In this document: in pieces, positions 43,052 to 51,838 of the stretch
Position numbering within the stretch: position 1 is the first letter of the stretch
Layout: every line of letters starts with the position of its first letter
Assembly (NCBI GenBank): GCA_016792805.1
Contig: JAEUHX010000018.1
Span: forward strand, 124,001 to 188,000
From: Planctomycetota bacterium
GTDB lineage: Bacteria > Planctomycetota > UBA1135 > JACQFD01
Length of the DNA: 64,000 nucleotides
Reading direction: 5' to 3'
Position numbers and translations under genes: made by a program
Notes under the pieces: generated by a model
What the model was told of the DNA's origin: nothing
The model's input: only the letters and a program-made list of their open reading frames with translations
Databases searched by the model: none

Positions 43052-44059
43052 CTATGACGCCGTCTCGACGGCGACCGCCGGAACCGGCACCGCGATCGCC
43101 GCGACGGGCGCCTTGAGTTCGCTCGCCTTCGGCTTCACATATCCGCCCTCGATCAGCACCTCGCGCGACGGCTTCACGACGTTGCGCACGAGCCGCAGCG
43201 CCTCCGCGACCTTCAGCACGTAATACGCAAAATCGATCTGCCACCACACAAATCCCTGGGCGGCGGAGTGCTGATAGTGGTGGTGATTATTGTGCCATCC
43301 CTCGCCGCAGGTCACGATCGCGAAGATCAGCGAGTTGCGGCTTTGGTCGGTCGTCTTGTAGCGGCGAACTCCATACAGGTGCGTGATGGAGTTGATCGTG
43401 AACGTCCCGTGCCACAAAACCACGGTCGAAATGACATAACCCCAGACGAACGCCACCGGGCCGCCGATCAGATACATGAGCGCGGCCAGCACGAACCCGG
43501 GAACGAAATGCCAACGATTGAGCCAGATGAGCTCCGGGAATCGCGCGAAATCCTTGATCTTGTCGAACTTCGTTGGATCGCTCTCGCGGTTCACGATCCA
43601 GCCGACATGCGCGTACCAGAACCCCCTCAGGATCGGCGAATGGGGATCGCCCGGCTGATCGCTGAACCGATGGTGCATGCGATGGTGCGCCGCCCACCAG
43701 AGCACGCCCTTCTGCATTGTGGTCTGTGCGAGGCAGGCTGCCACGAATTGTGTCACGCGCCCCATCTGATAGGACCGATGGGAAAAGTAACGGTGATACA
43801 CAAGGCACACCGTCAGCATGCGCGCGTAATACATCCCGACGCACCAGGCGATCCCTTCCCAAGAAAAGCCCACCCACCACGCCAACGGCACCGCAAAGAC
43901 GTGGAAGATGGCAAAGGGAACCCAGCCCCAATGAAACTCGGCCGGCGGATAGCTGACCCCATCCTCGCGTTGGCGCGCACCCGGCGTGGCGGAATCGAGC
44001 TCTTCGAGCGAAGCGGCGGCAGAAACGGCGGCCTGCGCCGCCGGGTGCGAGTTGGGCAT
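43052..44059 (-). CDS. Acyl-CoA/acyl-lipid delta-9-type fatty acid desaturase
   Basis: A 335-residue integral membrane di-iron enzyme. The three histidine boxes are HRYFSH, HRMHH and HNNHH, with the fourth-position His in NSITHLYG. Hydrophobic helices flank them (FAIFHVFAVPLAWWVGF, GFVLAALMYLIGGPVAFVWG). The order and spacing agree with stearoyl-CoA 9-desaturases rather than plant acyl-ACP enzymes. An Ala/Pro/Val-rich C-terminal tail ends the protein. ATG 44059 is preferred over the GTG/ATG choices upstream, which add Arg-rich sequence. It introduces a double bond into membrane acyl chains. Confidence 0.9.
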   Translation of the reverse strand: MPNSHPAAQAAVSAAASLEELDSATPGARQREDGVSYPPAEFHWGWVPFAIFHVFAVPLAWWVGFSWEGIAWCVGMYYARMLTVCLVYHRYFSHRSYQMGRVTQFVAACLAQTTMQKGVLWWAAHHRMHHRFSDQPGDPHSPILRGFWYAHVGWIVNRESDPTKFDKIKDFARFPELIWLNRWHFVPGFVLAALMYLIGGPVAFVWGYVISTVVLWHGTFTINSITHLYGVRRYKTTDQSRNSLIFAIVTCGEGWHNNHHHYQHSAAQGFVWWQIDFAYYVLKVAEALRLVRNVVKPSREVLIEGGYVKPKASELKAPVAAIAVPVPAVAVETAS

Positions 44060-44609
44060 CCACGAATTCAAAGCGGCGCGCCCCCACCCTCGCAAACGAA
44101 GATTCCGCGAGACCCGCCCTTGGGGAGAAGGCCCCTTGCTGCGCATCAACACTGGAACCGCCACAGGCAATCGTCTCAAGCCCCCATGAGAGACTCAGTG
44201 AGCGGAAGTCGAACCGAAGGGCACACGACATCCTCGACGCGGGCCATGGGAACGACGCTGCGCGATCCAGACCCGACAAGGACCAACCGCCCCAGCCGCC
44301 AATCGTGGCGCGGTGGTGGGTCCCAGCGGCGGACAACCGCGGGACCCCTCGCGGGTGTCGCCCGACAGTGCTTGGGTCCTCTTCCGACGCTTCCGCGGTT
44401 TCGACTTCAGGCCTTCGCACTACGTCGCATGTGGAGCGAACCCCGGACGAACGACACGGCTGCTTGCGCGTCCCGCACTGGCGGGGCCCATCGACCGATG
44501 TGCTCGAAGTGGCACTCCCATTGCCACTCACGCCTGCGCCGAGCGGCAGCTGTCGCCAATCGCGCCACATCCTCCGTCCATTTGTAAGACCGTAGCCCAA
44601 GCCACCAAC
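44060..44609. other. Intergenic region, no gene recognised
   Basis: About 550 bases between two divergent genes. Long antisense and sense open frames cross it but show only compositional bias. It should contain the promoters of the desaturase (minus) and universal stress (plus) genes. I cannot identify a conserved regulatory element. Confidence 0.3.
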
Positions 44610-45500
44610 ATGCCTGCGAATCGAAAGCCGACTGCACCGATTGTTGTGGGTACAGATTTCTCCAGAAATTGTGCACTTGCGACCGACCGAGCTGCCAATA
44701 TCGCTGCACAATTGCGCGCGCCCCTCGTGCTTGTCCATGTCGTCCCCACGGTAGGTCCCTCCGCCGCCGTTCCGATGATGGAACCGTGGCTCGGACGAGC
44801 GGCCGCCACGACGAGCACGCTTTCCGAAACGATCGGCTCCCTCCAGAAGAACGCCCTTCGCATGCTCGACAGGGTTGAGCTTCCTCCCCAAGTTCCTGCC
44901 CGCCGAATCACCCGGTCCGGCGATCCGCGCGTTGCATTGAGCGCGGTAGCGAAGAGGAGTGGGGCGCGCCTGCTCGTGCTGGGCTCGCGAACCTCCACGG
45001 GCTCCATCGAGAAGATCCTGCTCGGGTCTACCGCTGAGCGCGTGCTTCGAGTCAGCGAGTGTCCTGTCCTCATCGTTAAGTCAAAGGTCACAAGCTACAA
45101 AAATATCCTCATCGCAGTCGATTTCTCCCGAATCTCGATCGAGGTCGTCCGAACTGTGCTGCAGCTATTCCCCGAGGCGAGCCTCACGCTCGGAACCGTC
45201 GCCTCGATTCCCCGCGAAGCGACGCTCTCGAAAGCTCGCAAAGCGGAGATCGAATTGGCTCTTCGCTCCATCGCGAGAGAGGGCGGCATCAAGGACGACG
45301 AGATTCAAGTTGCGACCGCGGTGGGCGACCCCCGCTACGGAATTCGCGATCTGTGTGCCGCGGTCCGACCCGAGCTGATTGCTGTGGGCACTCACGCTCG
45401 CAGGGGATTTGTTCGTTTTCTCTTGGGCAGCGTGGCTGAATTCGTCGTGCGGACCTCCCAAGTCGACGTTCTCGCAGTGCCGCCCGCACAGAAACAGTAA
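44610..45500 (+). CDS. Universal stress protein with two UspA domains
   Basis: A 296-residue cytosolic protein with two tandem UspA domains. Domain 1 (about 10-155) has IVVGTDFSRNCALATDRA and GDPRVALSAVAKRSGARLLV, ending with LGSTAERVLRVSECPVLIVK, the ATP-binding GSTAxRVL type loop. Domain 2 (about 160-292) has NILIAVDFSRISIEVVRTVL and IAVGTHARRGFVRFLLG, ending SVAEFVVRTSQVDVLAVPP. Two-domain members are common in environmental bacteria and act in stress survival. ATG 44610 matches the family start. It is monocistronic. Confidence 0.9.
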   Translation: MPANRKPTAPIVVGTDFSRNCALATDRAANIAAQLRAPLVLVHVVPTVGPSAAVPMMEPWLGRAAATTSTLSETIGSLQKNALRMLDRVELPPQVPARRITRSGDPRVALSAVAKRSGARLLVLGSRTSTGSIEKILLGSTAERVLRVSECPVLIVKSKVTSYKNILIAVDFSRISIEVVRTVLQLFPEASLTLGTVASIPREATLSKARKAEIELALRSIAREGGIKDDEIQVATAVGDPRYGIRDLCAAVRPELIAVGTHARRGFVRFLLGSVAEFVVRTSQVDVLAVPPAQKQ

Positions 45501-45564
45501 GGCACGGCTCGCGGAGCGAGAAAATGACTCGCGCGAGCCACGACCGGCGGGGACGCTTCTCGCC

Positions 45565-46302
45565 ATGGACCCGATGCCCGACGCGTCCCACCGAGGATGG
45601 CCCCTCCCGGAGCGGCCGTGGGTGATGCGCCAGCGCTGGTACGACCTGCTCTTCGCCCACGGGCGGGTCGATCCGAGCGCACTGCGGCCGCTTGTGCCGG
45701 CGGGGCTCGAGCTCGACCTGTTCGATGGGCAGGCCTACGTCGGCGTCGTCCCGTTTCGCATGAGCGGCATTGCCCTCCGCGGGCTGCCGGCCGTGCCCGG
45801 CACCGACGCGTTCCCCGAGCTGAATGTCCGCGCCTATGTCACAAAAAACGGGAAGCCCGGCGTCTGGTTTTTCTCGCTCGACGCGGCCAATGCTCTCGCC
45901 GTTTGGATGGCTCGGCATTGGTACCATCTTCCCTATTATCGCGCCGAGATGACGTGCGCATCCGAAGGCGACGGCATTCGTTTTAGCTCGCGGCGCACCC
46001 ACGGCGGCGCGCCGGCAGCAACGTTCGAGGCGCGCTATGAGCCGATTGAGCCGCCGCGCGCGGCCCGAGCCGGCACCCTCGAGCACTTTCTGACGGAGCG
46101 CTATTGCCTCTACACGGCGCGGGGCGACGGGCGCCTCCTGCGCGGCGAGATCCTGCACACGCCATGGCCGATTCAGGCTGCGCGTGCACAGATCTCGACG
46201 CAGACGGTGTCCGCCGCCGCCGGGATTTCGCCGCTAGATCTGGAGCTCTTCCATTTCGCGCGCTTCCTCGACGTGTGGATCTGGAGCCTCGAGGAGGCGT
46301 AG
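45565..46302 (+). CDS. DUF2071 family protein (acetoacetate-decarboxylase-like fold)
   Basis: A 245-residue protein of the DUF2071/YqjF group, with WVMRQRWYDLLFAHGRVDP, PFRMSGIALRGLPAVPGT, FPELNVRAYVTKNGKPGVWF and the C-terminal HFARFLDVWIWSLEEA. The fold is related to acetoacetate decarboxylase but the substrate is unknown. ATG 45565 gives the family-typical start. Its last 69 bases overlap the 3' end of the metB-like gene on the other strand. Confidence 0.88.
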   Translation: MDPMPDASHRGWPLPERPWVMRQRWYDLLFAHGRVDPSALRPLVPAGLELDLFDGQAYVGVVPFRMSGIALRGLPAVPGTDAFPELNVRAYVTKNGKPGVWFFSLDAANALAVWMARHWYHLPYYRAEMTCASEGDGIRFSSRRTHGGAPAATFEARYEPIEPPRAARAGTLEHFLTERYCLYTARGDGRLLRGEILHTPWPIQAARAQISTQTVSAAAGISPLDLELFHFARFLDVWIWSLEEA

Positions 46303-47436
46303 CGCGGCGCCGAGGTCTTGCAACAGATCTTCGGCCTCCTCGATTCCCACAGAAAGTCGAAGCAGCCCCGGCGCGATGCCGGCGGCGGCGCGCGCCTCCT
46401 CGGTCATGGCGGCGTGGGTCATCGTCGCCGGATGCGCCACGAGGCTTTCGACGCCGCCGAGCGACTCCGCGAGCGTGAATAGTTGCAAGCCCGCAACGAA
46501 GCGCGCCGCCGCGGCAGCGCCGCCGCGCAGCTCAAAGCTCACGATTCCGCCGAACCCCGACTGCTGCCGCGCCGCGAGCGCGTGGTCGGGATGGGTACAA
46601 AGCCCCGGATAGTGAACCTTCGCGACAGCGGGCGAGCGCACGAGGAACGCAGCGATAGCCGCCGCGTTGCGCTCGTGCACCGCCATCCGCGCCGTGAGCG
46701 TGCGCAGGCCGCGCAGCGTGAGCCACGCGTCGAAGGGAGCTCCCGTGAGCCCGAGGCAGTTGGCCCACCAGAGAAGATCCTCGTGCTCCGCACGCTCGCG
46801 CGCGATCACCGCGCCCGCCACGACGTCGCTGTGCCCTGCCACATATTTGGTGGTGGAGTGCACAACGAGATCGGCGCCGAGCGCGAGCGGATTCTGGCGG
46901 GCGGGAGAGAGAAATGTATTGTCGACGGCGACCTGCGCTCCGGCAGCGCGAGCCTCGGTACAGATCGCTTCGATATCTACAATTCTCAGCAGCGGATTCG
47001 TGGGCGACTCGAGAAGCACGAGGCTCGGACGCCGCTCGAAGGCGGCGCGCCGCGCGGTCGTGTCGCGAAAGTCCACAAGATCCACCACAATCTTCCCCTG
47101 CCGCTCGAGAGCGCGTAGGAGTCGCCATGTGCCGCCGTAGCCGTCGGCCGGCGCAGCCACGCGCGCGCCCGCGGGAAGCCGCGCCAGAACGAGCGTGAGC
47201 GCCGCCATCCCCGAGGCCGTCACCACCGCCCCGGCGCCCCCTTCCAGCGACGCCAGCGCGCGCGCGAGCTCGTCGCGCGTGGGATTGCCCGAGCGCGTGT
47301 AGTCGTACTCGCGCCGAACACCGAAGCTCTCGAAGGAATAATTGGTAGAGAGATGGAGCGGCGGCACAACGGCACCGAAAGCGCGGTCGCGATCGATGCC
47401 GGCGCGCACGGCTTGGGTAGTTCTGTGAAGGCTCAT
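46234..47436 (-). CDS. metB: Cystathionine gamma-synthase / trans-sulfuration PLP enzyme
   Basis: A 400-residue Cys/Met-metabolism PLP enzyme. Key elements are TNYSFESFGVRREYDYTRSG, NPTRDELARALASLEGGAG with the cofactor-phosphate-binding region (SGMAALTLV), DNTFLSPARQNPLALGADLV and the PLP-binding Lys in HSTTKYVAGHSDVVAG. SLGGVESLVAHPATMTHA is typical of cystathionine gamma-synthase/lyase. With hom and metX upstream it probably joins an acylated homoserine to cysteine or sulfide; the choice between cystathionine gamma-synthase and sulfhydrylase is not settled by sequence alone. It starts within the metX stop (ATGA) and overlaps the convergent DUF2071 gene by 69 bases at its end. Confidence 0.88.
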   Translation of the reverse strand: MSLHRTTQAVRAGIDRDRAFGAVVPPLHLSTNYSFESFGVRREYDYTRSGNPTRDELARALASLEGGAGAVVTASGMAALTLVLARLPAGARVAAPADGYGGTWRLLRALERQGKIVVDLVDFRDTTARRAAFERRPSLVLLESPTNPLLRIVDIEAICTEARAAGAQVAVDNTFLSPARQNPLALGADLVVHSTTKYVAGHSDVVAGAVIARERAEHEDLLWWANCLGLTGAPFDAWLTLRGLRTLTARMAVHERNAAAIAAFLVRSPAVAKVHYPGLCTHPDHALAARQQSGFGGIVSFELRGGAAAAARFVAGLQLFTLAESLGGVESLVAHPATMTHAAMTEEARAAAGIAPGLLRLSVGIEEAEDLLQDLGAALRLLEAPDPHVEEAREMEELQI

Positions 47437-48440
47437 CGCACCGCCTCCCCGCCGAGCGCGCGGCGCAGCAGCGCGCCGACGGAGGCCGTCTCCTTGAGGA
47501 ATACGTCATGTCCATAGATCGAGTCGAGCTCGACGCACTTGCCGCGCGGAATCCGGCGGGCGCATTCCCACAAATCCTCGATCGGCACCAATTCATCCTG
47601 CCGCGCGCCGATGAGCAGCACCTCGGCCTCGATCCGGTTCGGTTCGACGGCATGGAGGTCGAGCGCCTGCGAGAGCACGCGGTACGACTCCGGGTCCATC
47701 GCCTGCGCCCAGGCTTCCCCGCGCGCCTCTAAATAGCGCTCGATCGGAAAATGGGCCTCCGCGCCGTCCCAGCTCGGGGTTACCACAAATCGAGCACTCA
47801 GCTCGGCTCGCGTTCGATACGTGAGCATGGCGAGCGCCCGCGCCAACGCCATGGCCTCGCGACGCGGCGCTTCCTCTGGAGAGAGCTTCAACATTCGCCG
47901 CTGCAGCGAGCGCCACGCAACTGCGCGCGCGTCGGGGCGGTGGGCGGCGCCGATCGCAATCGCGCGCCGCAAGCGATCGGAGAAGCGCTCGGCGAACGCC
48001 AGCGCCGTCATGCCGCCATAGGAAGCGCCGACGAAGGCCTCGATGCGCGCCACGCGCAACGAATCGAGCACCGCCGCGATGGCCGCCGCCTGATCGGCGG
48101 GCGCGACCGCGGGAAAGGGCGCGCCGTGGCTCCAGGGGCCCGAGGAGGCGCCGCAGCCGCCGAGCCAATCGGTCGAGATCACACAAAACCGAGAAGTATC
48201 GATGGGCTTGCCCGGCCCGACGAGCGCGTCCCACCAGCCCGGTCGCGGATCGTCGTCGTGGGAGGCGACGTGGGCATCGGCGGAGATGCCACCCTGCACC
48301 ACGATGATTGGGCCGTCCTCGGCGCCGAAACGCTCATATCCGATGGTGGCGCGCTCGAGCCGCGATCCCCATAAAAGCTCAAACGGTTGGGAAATGTGAA
48401 GAACACGGCGCGCCGAGGAAAGGTGAAGAGTGACGCTCAT
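47433..48440 (-). CDS. metX: Homoserine O-acyltransferase, MetX-like
   Basis: A 335-residue alpha/beta hydrolase-fold transferase. The early segment GPIIVVQGGISADAHVA forms the oxyanion region. The nucleophile elbow is FVGASYGGMTALAFAE with the catalytic Ser, and IYGHDVFLKE near the C-terminus supplies the catalytic His. The MetX-specific STDWLGGCGASSGP motif is present in place of the common NVLGGC, so acetyl- versus succinyl-transfer cannot be predicted. It activates homoserine for methionine synthesis. ATG 48440 overlaps the hom stop (ATGA), and its own stop overlaps metB. Confidence 0.88.
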   Translation of the reverse strand: MSVTLHLSSARRVLHISQPFELLWGSRLERATIGYERFGAEDGPIIVVQGGISADAHVASHDDDPRPGWWDALVGPGKPIDTSRFCVISTDWLGGCGASSGPWSHGAPFPAVAPADQAAAIAAVLDSLRVARIEAFVGASYGGMTALAFAERFSDRLRRAIAIGAAHRPDARAVAWRSLQRRMLKLSPEEAPRREAMALARALAMLTYRTRAELSARFVVTPSWDGAEAHFPIERYLEARGEAWAQAMDPESYRVLSQALDLHAVEPNRIEAEVLLIGARQDELVPIEDLWECARRIPRGKCVELDSIYGHDVFLKETASVGALLRRALGGEAVR

Positions 48441-49540
48441 CGCACACCTCCACCGCACGCAAGCTCCCGGAGATCGGTCAGAATCGCCTGCGCGGTCGCG
48501 CGTGCGCCGAGCGCCGTGCCGAGCAGCACGGCCGACCGGCGTCGGCCGAAGTGGAACTGAAAGGCGACGCGGTCGGGCGGGACGGCGAGCGGCGAGCCGG
48601 CCGCAAGCTCCTCAAACTGGAGCTTCAGCTCGCCGTCACATGTGGCTCGCCCGACGAGGCGCGTGCATCGGCCGCGCCGCGCGCGCGCACGAATCTCCGC
48701 CGCATCGAGGGCGCGGAGATCGGCCCCCGGCCCGGGAGCAAACTCCACATATCCTCCGAACGTGGCGCCATAGGCGATGGCGAGCTTGGTGGCGGCGTCG
48801 AATCCACACAGATCGAGGCTTGGGTCGGGCTCACAAATCGAAAGCGCCTTTGCCTGAGCGATCGCTTCCTCGAGCTCGGCCCCCTGCTCGACGGCTTGGA
48901 GAATCCACGTCGTCGTGCCGTTGGGGACGCAGGCGAGCTCGATCGACCGGCGCAGATCGCGCACGCGGAGCTGGAGCGCGCGCCCCGCTCCGGCCAACAC
49001 GGCGCTCGCCGCGACGCGCGGCGCGCTCCCTTCGCCGAGGAGTTCCGCGGGGGCGAGGCGCGCCGCCCCCTTGGAGGCGAGCACGAGCTTCTTGCCGGCG
49101 CGCAGCGCAGCGCGAGCGCGCGCAAGCGCGCCGGGCGCCGACTCCGGACTCGAACTCGCAGCGTCGACGATGACTCCGGCGGTGGTAAGGGCGATGCACA
49201 ATTCGGAGTCGATCGGCGCCGCTCCAGGATGAGCGGCGAGCACGCCGCCCGCTTCCTTGAGACTCACAATTTCCTTCAGCGGCAGCCCCTTGGGCTCCGC
49301 GACCCAGGCCGTCGAATCGGCGACGGCCGTCACCAAGAACTCATTGGGGTCGATCTGTGACAGGAGCTCACAACCTACTTTTCCGACTCCGATCACAACG
49401 ATGCGCGCGGGCGGCGCTTCGAACGTCGGCGCGCCCAGAAGGGGCGTGCGCCGGGGGGCGGGCGGCGAAGTTCCGGAAGAACGGGTGCCAATGGCGGCGG
49501 CCGGCGTCGCGTCGGCCGCGGGAATCGGAGAGAGAGGCAT
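48437..49540 (-). CDS. hom: Homoserine dehydrogenase
   Basis: A 367-residue NAD(P)-dependent enzyme that reduces aspartate semialdehyde to homoserine. The Rossmann motif RIVVIGVGKVGCELL is preceded by about 44 Pro/Ala-rich residues. The catalytic-domain motifs LACVPNGTTTWILQAV and LDLCGFDAATKLAIAYG are the family's NGTTNYIL and G.DAA.KL regions. It lacks a C-terminal ACT regulatory domain, so feedback inhibition by threonine is not expected; control through the upstream SAM-I riboswitch (49736-49865) would replace it. It is the first gene of hom-metX-metB, all with 4-bp overlaps. Confidence 0.88.
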   Translation of the reverse strand: MPLSPIPAADATPAAAIGTRSSGTSPPAPRRTPLLGAPTFEAPPARIVVIGVGKVGCELLSQIDPNEFLVTAVADSTAWVAEPKGLPLKEIVSLKEAGGVLAAHPGAAPIDSELCIALTTAGVIVDAASSSPESAPGALARARAALRAGKKLVLASKGAARLAPAELLGEGSAPRVAASAVLAGAGRALQLRVRDLRRSIELACVPNGTTTWILQAVEQGAELEEAIAQAKALSICEPDPSLDLCGFDAATKLAIAYGATFGGYVEFAPGPGADLRALDAAEIRARARRGRCTRLVGRATCDGELKLQFEELAAGSPLAVPPDRVAFQFHFGRRRSAVLLGTALGARATAQAILTDLRELACGGGVR

Positions 49541-49574
49541 GGGTCGGCTCCGTGGGGAGGAAGTGGGAACAAAT

Positions 49575-49598
49575 GCGCCAGCAGCAGGAATCTGGCGC
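49575..49598 (-). terminator. Possible attenuator hairpin of the SAM riboswitch
   Basis: On the minus strand GCGCCAG and CTGGCGC form a stem followed by ATTTGTT, between the S-box aptamer and the hom start 35 bases further on. It could be the terminator of the expression platform. The T-tract is short, so control of translation or Rho-dependent ending remain possible. Confidence 0.35.
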
Positions 49599-49735
49599 GG
49601 AACTCCTCACCCACAAATCCTCTCGGCTCCGCCTTCGGCCCGATCGTGAGCCGGGCGCCGGGTCGGGCCGCGACGCCGTCGACTGGATCGACAAGCGGGC
49701 AGCAGCGGAACCGGCACGCGCACGAGGCGCGTCGG

Positions 49736-49865
49736 CTCATCTTTCGGGGCCCGCAAGCGGGTCCGCAGGACTTGGCACCCGCTCGCGCCGCCGTGCGCAT
49801 GTGCGCTGCGAAGCGAAGGTTGCCCCGACGTCAGAGGGCCTGATCCCTCGGTCGGTCTGGATGAG
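49736..49865 (-). promoter_or_regulatory. SAM-I (S-box) riboswitch
   Basis: About 130 nt on the minus strand with the S-box hallmarks in order: P1 5' strand CTCATC; GGGATCAGGCCCTCTGACG with the conserved GA near the kink-turn; CGGGGCAACC; the J3/4-P4 segment GGTGCCAAGTCCTGC; and CGAAAGATGAG closing P1 with the 5' end. These match the known consensus (..GGCAACC..GGTGC.AATTCCTGC..GAAAGATAAG) at almost all invariant bases. It lies 195 bases before the hom-metX-metB operon, the biologically expected place, since S-adenosylmethionine represses methionine biosynthesis. Confidence 0.92.
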
Positions 49866-49969
49866 GAGCGAGTACGCTGCCCGCGGGCGGCGTCGCCGTC
49901 AAGGGCTCGTCGGCGCGGCCGCGCTCGCGAGGGAGGCCCGCGGATGCGCCGAAAGCCACATGTCGAGAA

Positions 49970-51385
49970 TCACCAATTGGCCACGACGTCGAGAAAGTAG
50001 GCGAGCGCGAGGGCGCCGCGCTCCAAGTCGTCGCGGTCGACGGCGGCGAGCACGTCGGTCTCCGCGTGGTGATAGTCAAAATAATGCGCACAGTCGGGAA
50101 TGAGCTCGCCGCAGCTCACCCCGAGACGCTCGAGCGACGTGAGGTCGGCGCCGCCGCCGCCGCGCGCAAGCTGCGCGCAGCCGATCGCGGCGAGAGGCGC
50201 GAGCGCGTCGGCGAGTTCCGAGAACTGTGGCTCCGCCCAGTTGGCCTGGAACCGGCGGGGCGCAAATCCGCCGCGATCGCTCTCGACACCGAAAAAGTGG
50301 GGTTCCGTGCGGTGCGCCTCGGCGTAGGCCTGGCCGCCGCGGAGCCCGCTCTCTTCATTGGCGAAGAGCACGGCGCGAACGGTGCGCTTGGGGCGAAGCC
50401 CCGCTGCCTTGAGTAGCCGCAGCGCCTCGATCGAGTGCACAATTCCGGCGCCGTCGTCGTGGGCGCCGTCGCCCGTGTCCCACGCATCGAGGTGGCCTCC
50501 CACGACGACGACCTCCTGCGGCCGCTCGCTCCCGCGGAGCTCGCCCACAATATTGGCCCCCATCCCTTCGCCCTCGGCACGGCACGAAAGGCGCATGCGC
50601 ACGCGCACGGGTCCTTGCTGGAGGAGTCCGTGCAGGCGCTCCGCTGCGCGCGTGCTGATGGCGGCGGAGGGCGCGACAGGGGAGCCGTCGTCCATCGTGG
50701 CGCGCATGGCGCCCGTGTGCGGGTGGTCGTCGACCCGTGTCGTCATGGAGCGCACGAGCGCCCCCACGGCACCGATTTGTTTCGCCACATATCCGCCGCG
50801 GCTGCGCTGGTCGACGGCGCCGCCATAGGCCGCAAAAGTATCTTCTAAAGCCGGATTCATCGGGCGATTGTAAAAGATCACTTTTCCGCGCCCGCGCTCG
50901 CCAAGCGAAGCCGCCTCCTCGAGGCTTCGCACCTCGATCACTTCACCGAGCACGCCCTCCACCGGCGTCCCGGGGCTGAGCCCGAGTGCGCAGGCGCGAA
51001 GCGGCTCCATGGCGCCGTCGGCACCGAGGACCATCACTTCCTCGACGTCGCCGCGGATCCAAACCGGCACGCGCACCGGCTCTGAGCGCACCGCCTCGAA
51101 GCCGAGCGACTGCAGCGTGGCAAACCCCCAGGCCTCCGCAGCGGCAGCGCCCGGCGTGCCGGCGAGCCGGCGCGGAGCCGCCCGCAGCAGCCCTTCGAGC
51201 ATCGCGTACGCCTTCGGATCGCTCTGCGCCACGCGCGCGAGCGCCGCGTAGCGCGCGCTCTCCTCTGCGGTGGCCGCGCGGCGCGGGGTAGCGGGCCCTG
51301 CGGGCGCCGCAGCGCATCCTGCGAGGGCGAGCGCCAGTGACGCCGCGCCCAGGAAATAGTGAGTTCGCGAAGAGAGGGCCGTCAT
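49970..51385 (-). CDS. M28-family zinc aminopeptidase/carboxypeptidase lipoprotein
   Basis: A 471-residue secreted peptidase. The signal peptide ends in the lipobox ALAGC at about 24. The protease-associated (PA-like) region precedes the M28 catalytic domain, whose ligands are visible: GGHLDAWDTGDGAHDDGAG (His and Asp, then Asp), ANEESGLRGG (catalytic Glu-Glu), FGVESDRGG (Asp) and HHAETD (His). Substrate could be dipeptides or blocked peptides. ATG 51385 gives the lipoprotein start. It is upstream of the SAM-riboswitch region on the same strand but separated from it by about 105 bases. Confidence 0.9.
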   Translation of the reverse strand: MTALSSRTHYFLGAASLALALAGCAAAPAGPATPRRAATAEESARYAALARVAQSDPKAYAMLEGLLRAAPRRLAGTPGAAAAEAWGFATLQSLGFEAVRSEPVRVPVWIRGDVEEVMVLGADGAMEPLRACALGLSPGTPVEGVLGEVIEVRSLEEAASLGERGRGKVIFYNRPMNPALEDTFAAYGGAVDQRSRGGYVAKQIGAVGALVRSMTTRVDDHPHTGAMRATMDDGSPVAPSAAISTRAAERLHGLLQQGPVRVRMRLSCRAEGEGMGANIVGELRGSERPQEVVVVGGHLDAWDTGDGAHDDGAGIVHSIEALRLLKAAGLRPKRTVRAVLFANEESGLRGGQAYAEAHRTEPHFFGVESDRGGFAPRRFQANWAEPQFSELADALAPLAAIGCAQLARGGGGADLTSLERLGVSCGELIPDCAHYFDYHHAETDVLAAVDRDDLERGALALAYFLDVVANW

Positions 51386-51433
51386 GGGGACTGCTTGGAT
51401 ACGAGCCACGGTTGGTGCGGAATCACGCGCAGA

Positions 51434-51748
51434 TTAGCGCACCGAGACGCCGCCCTCGCGTCGGGAAGGCACTCGAGCCAGCTCGATGGCGGCACTCCGC
51501 GCTGCCTGCAGCTCCCGCCTTCTCCTTCGATCAACGCGAATTCTCCAGCCCACCACAAGCCTCATCGCGAAATAAGTGAATGCGGTCGTGAATGTGCTGA
51601 GCACCGCGCTCGACCCCATCGAGGTGTCCGCGAGAGCCCGATGCGTGGCGCATTCCACAAATATGAATACAAGGAGCGCAATCCAAGGCGCAGTCCGCAA
51701 TACGTCTCGATAGAGGGCGAACCGGGAGATCGTGGTTCGGCGCGCCAT
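51434..51748 (-). CDS. Small membrane protein with one or two helices
   Basis: A 104-residue protein with a hydrophobic stretch APWIALLVFIFVECATH and a second FTTAFTYFAMRLVVGW, followed by a basic Arg-rich C-terminus (RVDRRRRRELQAARSAA). ATG 51748 is chosen over an upstream ATG at 51784. No family is recognised. It is 48 bases upstream of the M28 peptidase start on the same strand, so it may be the first gene of that transcript. Confidence 0.5.
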   Translation of the reverse strand: MARRTTISRFALYRDVLRTAPWIALLVFIFVECATHRALADTSMGSSAVLSTFTTAFTYFAMRLVVGWRIRVDRRRRRELQAARSAAIELARVPSRREGGVSVR

Positions 51749-51838
51749 GGGATCACGCTGGCTTGATTGCGATGCTGCATTCAATCGAAACAGGATCCAT
51801 CTACCCGAGACGGGCGTAATGCCGTGCCGAATCCGTTC

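Noticed and set aside
43287..44891. 534-codon minus-strand frame crossing the desaturase gene in another phase
   Set aside because: The desaturase frame has all histidine boxes; this one crosses the universal stress gene start and has no motif.
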